The position numbers were made by a program, and so were the translations under genes. From assembly GCA_900547015.1 (NCBI GenBank), contig URFD01000052.1:1-10884 (forward strand): DNA of 10,884 nt. Reading direction: 5' to 3'. Of this stretch, positions 6,557 through 10,884 are shown piece after piece (the first letter of the stretch is position 1; the number at the start of each line of letters is the position of its first letter). This stretch comes from an uncultured Oscillospiraceae bacterium. Its GTDB lineage: Bacteria; Bacillota; Clostridia; Oscillospirales; Ruminococcaceae. The notes beneath the pieces are model-generated. The model worked only from the letters and a program-made list of their open reading frames with translations, was not told the origin of the DNA and ran no database searches.

Positions 6557-7815
6557 GTTTTTTTCAGATTGACCCGAAGCTGCGTGCTCTGTGCGAGCAG
6601 GCGGAGCAGAAGGCAAGCCCGAGCTTTCAGGAGATTGAGCGCATCGCGCAGTACAACAGCGAGAAGGTGCTGTCGGCATTTATCAAGCACGGCGTCAGCG
6701 AATCGCACTTCACCCCGTCCACAGGCTACGGCTACGGTGACCGCGGCAGAGAGGTGCTCGACGAGGTGCTTGCCGAAATCATGGGCTGTGAGGATGCCCT
6801 CATCCGCTATAACTTTATGTCCGGTACCCATGCGCTGACCGTTGCACTGTTCGGCGTTCTGCGACCGGGCGACCGAATGGTTTGCCTGACCGGAACCCCA
6901 TACGACACCCTGCACGGGGTCATCGGCATCAAGGAGGGCACCAGCGGCTCCTTGAAGGATTTTGGAATTTCCTATGAGCAGCTCGACCTCAAGGAGGATG
7001 GCAGCGTGGACTATGACGCTATCCCGGAGGCAGTGCGCGGCGCGAAGGTGGCATATATCCAGCGCTCCCGCGGCTATTCGCTGCGTCCGTCCCTGTTCGT
7101 GGAGGACATCGAGCGCATCATCAAGCAGGTTCGTTCGGTCAATCCGGATGCCATCGTCATGGTGGACAACTGCTACGGAGAATTTGTGCAGGAGAAGGAG
7201 CCGACTCAGGTGGGCGCTGATTTGATTATCGGCTCGCTCATCAAAAATCCGGGCGGCGGCATCGCACCGACCGGCGGCTATATCGCAGGCAAGGCCAAAT
7301 ATGTCGAGATGTGCGCCCAGCGTCTGAGTGCTCCGGGCGTCGGCAAAGAGGTCGGCTGTACCTTGGGCAACACCCGCTCGCTGTTCATGGGTCTGTTCTT
7401 TGCCCCGACGGTGGTTGCTTCGGCGATTAAGACCGCAGTGTTCGCCGCTTCTCTGTGTGAGCTGCTGGGCTATGAGGTCACTCCGCGCAGTGACGAAGCG
7501 CGTGCGGACATCATCCAAGCCATCTGTCTGCGGGAGCCGAAGGCGCTGATTGCCTTCTGCGAGGGCGTTCAGAAGGGTGCGCCGGTCGATTCCTATGTTA
7601 CACCGGAACCGTGGGATATGCCCGGATATGACAGCAAGGTCATCATGGCGGCAGGCGCTTTCACCAACGGCGCTTCCATCGAGCTTTCTGCCGATGCTCC
7701 TCTGCGTGAGCCATACGCAGTCTGGATGCAGGGCGGTCTCACGTGGCAGACCGGCAAGGTGGGCATTATGCTGGCGGCACAGTCGATGCTGGAAAAGGGA
7801 ATCTTTAGCCTGTAA
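6553..7815 (+). CDS. Methionine gamma-lyase family PLP-dependent enzyme (aluminium-resistance/YnbB type)
   Basis: Fold-type I PLP enzyme of the PF06838 family ('methionine gamma-lyase' or 'aluminium resistance protein', B. subtilis YnbB-like), probably a cytosolic C-S lyase or related amino-acid enzyme; the true substrate is not established. The 420 residues are full length. Seen are STGYGYGDRGRE (56-67), NFMSGTHAL (87-95, phosphate-loop region), D205 in VDNCYGE (pyridine-nitrogen partner) and K231 in GSLIKNPGGG (Schiff-base lysine). ATG 6553 overlaps the GNAT stop by 4 bp and has AAGGAG 11 nt upstream; an in-frame upstream start at 6487 lies within the GNAT gene and lacks support. It is the last gene of the operon; just downstream lies a diverged copy of its own 3' end. 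Confidence 0.92.
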   Translation: MSFFQIDPKLRALCEQAEQKASPSFQEIERIAQYNSEKVLSAFIKHGVSESHFTPSTGYGYGDRGREVLDEVLAEIMGCEDALIRYNFMSGTHALTVALFGVLRPGDRMVCLTGTPYDTLHGVIGIKEGTSGSLKDFGISYEQLDLKEDGSVDYDAIPEAVRGAKVAYIQRSRGYSLRPSLFVEDIERIIKQVRSVNPDAIVMVDNCYGEFVQEKEPTQVGADLIIGSLIKNPGGGIAPTGGYIAGKAKYVEMCAQRLSAPGVGKEVGCTLGNTRSLFMGLFFAPTVVASAIKTAVFAASLCELLGYEVTPRSDEARADIIQAICLREPKALIAFCEGVQKGAPVDSYVTPEPWDMPGYDSKVIMAAGAFTNGASIELSADAPLREPYAVWMQGGLTWQTGKVGIMLAAQSMLEKGIFSL

Positions 7816-7845
7816 TTCAGGTGATTCTCTGTCGGTCAGCCACCG

Positions 7846-7914
7846 CAGACCGGCAAGGTTGGTATCATGCTGGCGGCACAGTCGATGCTGGAAAAAGGAA
7901 TTTTCAGCCTGTAG
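7846..7914 (+). pseudogene. Duplicated 3'-end relic of the PLP lyase gene
   Basis: These 69 bases repeat the last 22 codons plus stop of the lyase gene (7747-7815) exactly 99 bp downstream. The encoded peptide (QTGKVGIML through GIFSL) is identical. The seven base differences are all silent: gtg/gtt, ggc/ggt, att/atc, aag/aaa, atc/att, ttt/ttc and taa/tag. Weaker resemblance seems to run about 20 nt beyond each stop (CTCTGTCGG against CTCTGTTGG). The copy has no start or ribosome site and is separated from the gene by in-frame TAA and TGA codons, so it is a relic. Confidence 0.85.
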
Positions 7915-7950
7915 ACTGGCGGTGCTCTGTTGGAAAACAAGATATTCTAA

Positions 7951-7984
7951 AAAACAGACGGGAACTCCCGTCTGTTTTTCTTTT
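7951..7984 (+). terminator. Rho-independent terminator of the operon
   Basis: AAAACAGACGGG (7951-7962) and CCCGTCTGTTTT (7967-7978) form a perfect 12-bp stem with an AACT loop, followed by TCTTTT. It lies after the lyase gene and its duplicated tail, so the relic should be transcribed in the operon 3' UTR. The A-rich left side could also support termination on the minus strand. Confidence 0.9.
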
Positions 7985-8065
7985 GGAAAAACGACAGAAT
8001 TAACAACACCGATAGAGGGGAATAATCGAGCGTGGACGATAGATAGAGAAAAACAATGAGGGGGG
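7985..8065. other. Non-coding gap with nothing recognised
   Basis: Together with the relic, the terminator and the next promoter, this lies in a 351-bp stretch (7816-8166) without an intact gene. I see no gene, RNA or repeat in these 81 bases. Confidence 0.5.
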
Positions 8066-8094
8066 TTGCAAGTCGAAGCAGACTAGTGTAAGAT
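8066..8094 (+). promoter_or_regulatory. Sigma-A-like promoter for the small anchored protein
   Basis: TTGCAA (-35, 8066-8071) and TAAGAT (-10, 8089-8094) are 17 bp apart. The -35 is identical to that of the PTEQ lipoprotein promoter. An overlapping GATAAT (8092-8097) is an alternative -10 but would need a 20-bp spacer. Confidence 0.5.
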
Positions 8095-8166
8095 AATAGG
8101 AAAGGGAAAGACCCGCTGGGTAGGCGGAATTCCATCAAACCAGAAAAACCGAAGGAGGAACGGAAC

Positions 8167-8763
8167 ATGAAGGCAGCTTGCAAAAAGAAGTGGATTGGCA
8201 TTGTGGCGGCAGTGGCGGTTTTGCTCCTGATTGTCGTGGCGTTTGGACTGACGAAGAAAAAGCAACAACCAATCGAACAGGACGACAACTTTCTCTCGTT
8301 TGAGGAGGTGTTCCAAAATTCCCTGGATCCGGATCTTCCCTCCTTCGTTGCGGCCGAAGGCTCCAACAGTATCCCGGCCTATAAGCTGGGGCGTTTTCTC
8401 TCCACCGAGGAGGAGGTCATACGCGGAGCCTTTTATATTCTGTATCCCGGCGACCGTCTGAGCAAAACGCTGCCGGAGGAGGCAGCGGTCAAGGGCGAGT
8501 ATCTGTTCCACTATGAATCGCGCAAGTATGGCATCCGCCTGAAGAGCCTGTCGCTTTCGACTCAGGTCGGCGACGTGGAACTTTCCGATGTTCGCCTACA
8601 GCTCCCCGACGGAGGAAAGACAATTCCGCTGACAACAGGAGAGCTGGTCACCGTACCGCTCAATGTGGAGCGCATCGGAAAGGACAATGGACCTACAGGA
8701 ATTTGGATGAAGGCGGTTCTTTCCTTCCAAGGGAAAGAATACTGGGTGTCGCTTCCGTTATAA
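8167..8763 (+). CDS. Membrane-anchored protein of unknown function
   Basis: I do not recognise this 198-residue protein. It starts with a short positive segment (MKAACKKKW), one hydrophobic segment (about 9-28, rich in V/A/L/I), then KKK, and a soluble remainder (29-198) rich in predicted beta strands and acidic residues. The topology could be either a single N-terminal anchor or an uncleaved signal with an external domain; the KKK after the helix makes orientation uncertain. There is no lipobox or catalytic motif. The start is well supported by AAGGAGG (8152-8158), 8 nt before the ATG. It appears monocistronic, with a promoter at 8066-8094 and a terminator at 8769-8799. Confidence 0.8.
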   Translation: MKAACKKKWIGIVAAVAVLLLIVVAFGLTKKKQQPIEQDDNFLSFEEVFQNSLDPDLPSFVAAEGSNSIPAYKLGRFLSTEEEVIRGAFYILYPGDRLSKTLPEEAAVKGEYLFHYESRKYGIRLKSLSLSTQVGDVELSDVRLQLPDGGKTIPLTTGELVTVPLNVERIGKDNGPTGIWMKAVLSFQGKEYWVSLPL

Positions 8764-8768
8764 CAGAA

Positions 8769-8799
8769 AAAAATCCGGCGCTTCGGCGTCGGATTTTTT
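8769..8799 (+). terminator. Rho-independent terminator with UUCG tetraloop
   Basis: AAAAATCCGGCGC (8769-8781), loop TTCG (8782-8785) and GCGTCGGATTTTT form a strong stem with one G-U pair and a C(UUCG)G tetraloop. The stem runs into a T6 tract (8794-8799), five nt after the stop codon of the anchored protein. The A-run on the left gives a T-run on the minus strand too. Confidence 0.9.
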
Positions 8800-8841
8800 G
8801 GCTTCTGCGGCCTTGAGCCTGCCGCCCAAACTCGGGAAACC

Positions 8842-8870
8842 TTGAAAAAAGAGCGAATTTTTGTTATGAT
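8842..8870 (+). promoter_or_regulatory. Sigma-A promoter for the M23 peptidase gene
   Basis: TTGAAA (-35, 8842-8847) and TATGAT (-10, 8865-8870) are separated by an ideal 17-bp AT-rich spacer. The predicted start is near 8877, about 65 nt upstream of the ATG. Confidence 0.8.
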
Positions 8871-8942
8871 AACAGGGACAAAGAAGGAAGCTCAACAGGG
8901 CCGGTCGGGCAATCGCCGGAGAACGAGGAGAGGACGAACGAG

Positions 8943-10622
8943 ATGAAGCAGAGGAAGGGTTCCGATTTTACAATCCAAGAATGGCTGGAACGGGTGCTCT
9001 ACCTGATTGGGGCCCTGCTGATTCGCAAGGTTCGCCACCTCCAAAGACGCAGTCGGCGCGGTCTGCGTCGGCTGTACTGGAACCTCCGGCTCAGAGCAGA
9101 CGACCTGAAACAGGAGCGGAGGCTGCAAAAGCGACAGCATCAGGTGGGCGCACAGAAGAATGCTATCGCGCGCTTTCGGGAGCAGCGCCGCCTGAGGAAG
9201 GACGGCTACGGCAGTCGCAGGGAGCTTTGGTCTGCTCTCTGGCAGTCGGTCTGCTATGTCGGCAACTATCTGCTGCCGCTGGCAGGACTGGCGGTTCTGC
9301 TGTTGACCGCAAATTATTTCAGTTCCCTTCACTATGCGCTGCGGCTGGAGCTCAATGGGGAGTATGTCGGCGTCATCGCGCAGGAGCAGGAGCTGTTGAC
9401 CGCCCAGAAGGAGATTCAGCACCGATTGATTTTCCCGGATGCCGACCCGGAGCTTCTTGCCCAGCCCGAATACACCTTCGAGTCGGTGCAGGAGGACCAG
9501 TATACCCCGCAGAAGGTGCTGGTCAACAACCTGATTCAGGCATCGGGCCAGCAGATTGCACAGGGCGCAGGACTGTATGTGGATGGAGAATTTTTGGGAG
9601 CAGTGCGGGACGGGGACTGGGTGCTGAATCTGCTCAGCGAGCGCAAGGAGGAGATGCGCCGTCAGTATCCCAATGCGCGTGTTGAATTTGTGCAGGACAT
9701 TGTGCTGGAAACCGGACTGTATCCGCAGGATTCGATGGTCAGCGAAGGCTTCCTTGCGGCGAAGCTCGACGAGCAAAGCAGCGGGACCCGCACCTATCAG
9801 GTGCAGGAGGGCGATTCGCCCTATCAGATTGCACAGGAATTGGGCATCTCGCTGGCGACCCTCTACCACATGAACCCGCAGGCCGAGACCGAGCTCTTCG
9901 TCGGGGACGAGCTTTTAATCGAACAGCCGCGTGTTGTGCTGGAACAGCGTGCCATCGAGACGGTGGTTCGTCAGGAGGAAATCCCTTATACCGAAAAGGA
10001 GGAGCTGGACAGCAGCCGCGACAGCACCTATCAAAAGGTGTTGCAGGAGGGCAGCAACGGCTTGGAGGAAATCACCGCCGAGGTGGTCTATCTCAACGGC
10101 AGCAAGGTCAGTGAAACGGAAATCAACCGCCGTGTGGTGAAAAGCCCGGTCGAGCGGCGAACGGTTCGAGGCTCTTTGGTCAGAACGGCCGAAGGAAATA
10201 CGAGCGTCCTGCCGGCAAACTATCAGCCGCGCTCTGCCAGCGAGCGCAACGCCGCCGGCTTTATCTGGCCGGTGGACGGAGGCAGCATCTCCTGCGACAT
10301 CAACGGATATTGGGGCCACACCGGAAACGACATCAAGGCAAATGCAGGTACGGCGATTTGGGCCTCCAAAAATGGAACGGTCGTGTATTCCGGATGGTCG
10401 CGCGGCTATGGGTACAATGTGCTCATCGACCACGGGGACGGCTACAAGACCCGATATGCCCATTGCAGCGCACTGCTCTGCACAGCCGGGCAGACGGTGG
10501 AGCAGGGCCAGCAGATTGCGCTGGTTGGCCGAACCGGAAATGCGACCTGCAACCACTGCCACTTTGAAATCATCCAAAATTCGCAGTTCTTGGATTCCCG
10601 CGATTTCGTGGGCTCGCGCTAG
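8943..10622 (+). CDS. Membrane-anchored M23 peptidoglycan endopeptidase with LysM and G5 domains
   Basis: Predicted cell-wall hydrolase (LytM/lysostaphin-type zinc endopeptidase, cutting peptide cross-links) of 559 residues. In order: a very basic cytosolic N-terminus (1-100, many Arg/Lys, helical); one membrane helix (about 104-124, GNYLLPLAGLAVLLLTANYF); an external region (130-280); a LysM peptidoglycan-binding domain (about 283-328, TYQVQEGDSPYQIAQELGI); a G5 domain (about 332-408, VVRQEEIPYTEKEELD); and the M23 domain (about 440-559). Predicted Zn ligands are H459, D463 (HTGND) and H540, with catalytic H507 (RYAHCS) and H538 (HCHFEI). GGAG-rich sequence precedes the ATG. It has its own promoter and sits ahead of tRNA-Leu. 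A role in growth or sporulation wall remodelling is inferred; the arrangement is common in Clostridia. No clear T-tailed terminator follows. Confidence 0.93.
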   Translation: MKQRKGSDFTIQEWLERVLYLIGALLIRKVRHLQRRSRRGLRRLYWNLRLRADDLKQERRLQKRQHQVGAQKNAIARFREQRRLRKDGYGSRRELWSALWQSVCYVGNYLLPLAGLAVLLLTANYFSSLHYALRLELNGEYVGVIAQEQELLTAQKEIQHRLIFPDADPELLAQPEYTFESVQEDQYTPQKVLVNNLIQASGQQIAQGAGLYVDGEFLGAVRDGDWVLNLLSERKEEMRRQYPNARVEFVQDIVLETGLYPQDSMVSEGFLAAKLDEQSSGTRTYQVQEGDSPYQIAQELGISLATLYHMNPQAETELFVGDELLIEQPRVVLEQRAIETVVRQEEIPYTEKEELDSSRDSTYQKVLQEGSNGLEEITAEVVYLNGSKVSETEINRRVVKSPVERRTVRGSLVRTAEGNTSVLPANYQPRSASERNAAGFIWPVDGGSISCDINGYWGHTGNDIKANAGTAIWASKNGTVVYSGWSRGYGYNVLIDHGDGYKTRYAHCSALLCTAGQTVEQGQQIALVGRTGNATCNHCHFEIIQNSQFLDSRDFVGSR

Positions 10623-10638
10623 AAAGAAAATTCAAAAT

Positions 10639-10690
10639 CAGCTCCGTGCCGTTCGACTCAAAAATACTTGACCAAACCGGTACGGAGCTG
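10639..10690. repeat. 13-bp inverted repeat spanning the tRNA promoter
   Basis: CAGCTCCGTGCCG (10639-10651) and CGGTACGGAGCTG (10678-10690) are inverted repeats with a single mismatch (a G-U pair in RNA) and a 26-nt spacer. The right arm fills the spacer of the tRNA promoter and the -35 lies in the loop. No T-run follows. It could be a 3' end structure for the M23 mRNA, a protein-binding site, or both. Confidence 0.6.
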
Positions 10691-10697
10691 TTATAAT
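10668..10697 (+). promoter_or_regulatory. Sigma-A promoter for tRNA-Leu
   Basis: TTGACC (-35, 10668-10673) and a consensus TATAAT (-10, 10692-10697) are 18 bp apart, ending about 20 bp before the mature tRNA 5' end, a typical layout for a strong tRNA promoter. Confidence 0.85.
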
Positions 10698-10717
10698 GAA
10701 AAACGTTGCAGACATCT

Positions 10718-10801
10718 GCGGATATGGCGGAATTGGCAGACGCGCTGGTTTTAGGGTCCAGTGTCCACGACGTGCAGGTTCGAGTCCTGTTATCCGCACC
10801 A
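10718..10801 (+). tRNA. tRNA-Leu (anticodon UAG)
   Basis: An 84-nt class II tRNA with encoded CCA. The acceptor stem GCGGATA (10718-10724) pairs with TATCCGC (10791-10797), followed by discriminator A and CCA (10799-10801). The anticodon TAG is at 10752-10754 in the loop TTTAGGG. The stem CTGGT/TCCAG pairs at four positions and has a U-U mismatch next to the loop. The long variable arm (from about 10762, GTCC to CGTG) and the T-arm GCAGG-TTCGAGT-CCTGT identify a leucine tRNA, decoding CUA and probably other CUN codons. Confidence 0.96.
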
Positions 10802-10802
10802 A

Positions 10803-10837
10803 AGGGAGCATTCGGAATACGGATGCTCCTTTTTTTT
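10803..10837 (+). terminator. Rho-independent terminator of tRNA-Leu
   Basis: GGAGCATTCG (10805-10814) pairs with CGGATGCTCC (10820-10829), with one G-U, across a 5-nt loop. A run of eight T residues (10830-10837) follows. It starts two bases after the tRNA CCA end. Confidence 0.93.
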
Positions 10838-10884
10838 CGTACAGCCTGTTAAAAAATAATTTACAAATTGCTTGACTTTTGTTG

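Noticed and set aside
7747..7914. Attachment site duplication flanking a mobile element
   Set aside because: Only 30 bp separate the two copies and no integrase or cargo is present, so an att pair is not supported.
7550..8059. 169-codon plus-strand frame spanning the lyase 3' end and relic
   Set aside because: Out of frame with the lyase, Arg/Ser/Trp-rich, and its internal repeat only mirrors the DNA duplication.
8892..10577. Minus-strand frames of 325 and 220 codons
   Set aside because: Antisense to the M23/LysM/G5 gene, no start signals or domains.
10872..10877. TTGACT as a -35 of a further promoter
   Set aside because: The window ends seven bases later, so no -10 can be seen.

Overview
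The window looks like chromosomal DNA of a Bacillota organism, most likely a moderately GC-rich gut Clostridia (Oscillospiraceae/Ruminococcaceae-like). The basis is strong AGGAGG-type ribosome binding sites, clear sigma-A promoters, compact Rho-independent terminators, a PdaA-type polysaccharide deacetylase, paired M42 aminopeptidases, a 'methionine gamma-lyase family' PLP enzyme and an M23/LysM/G5 envelope hydrolase. The genus is an inference. No transposase, integrase, phage gene or CRISPR array is visible; most of the window reads as ordinary core or semi-core genome.

Layout. Bases 1-112 hold AT-rich 15-bp repeats and palindromes built on TTTCCC/GGGAAA. A complete, slightly divergent enolase lies on the minus strand (113-1426). 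A 205-bp gap with an operator-like palindrome inside a sigma-A promoter precedes a plus-strand lipoprotein polysaccharide deacetylase (1632-2669). It converges on a minus-strand lipoprotein with a PTEQPTQ repeat linker (2716-3354), with a strong hairpin terminator between them. Divergent promoters at 3417-3480 serve that lipoprotein and a four-gene plus-strand operon: M42 aminopeptidase (3587-4636), second M42 paralogue (4650-5675), two-part GNAT acetyltransferase (5696-6556) and PLP-dependent lyase (6553-7815, 4-bp overlap). The operon ends at a hairpin terminator at 7951-7984. Two single genes follow, each with its own promoter: a small unknown membrane-anchored protein (8167-8763) and a membrane-anchored M23 endopeptidase with LysM and G5 domains (8943-10622). 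A tRNA-Leu(UAG) with its own promoter and terminator closes the window.

How the genes work together. The operon suggests intracellular peptide and amino-acid turnover: two cytosolic metallo-aminopeptidases, an acetyltransferase and a sulfur-amino-acid-type PLP lyase. The deacetylase, the PTEQ lipoprotein, the anchored unknown protein and the M23 protein all act, or probably act, at the envelope, and the deacetylase suggests a spore-former.

The most notable observations are: a duplicated relic of the PLP lyase 3' end, 99 bp downstream, differing from the gene only at silent positions; a His-to-Asn change at the conserved C-terminal metal-ligand position of the second M42 enzyme; the palindromic repeat cluster after enolase, echoed by a perfect palindrome in the neighbouring lipoprotein linker; and palindromes embedded in the deacetylase and tRNA promoters. 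No clearly new biological system is evident.
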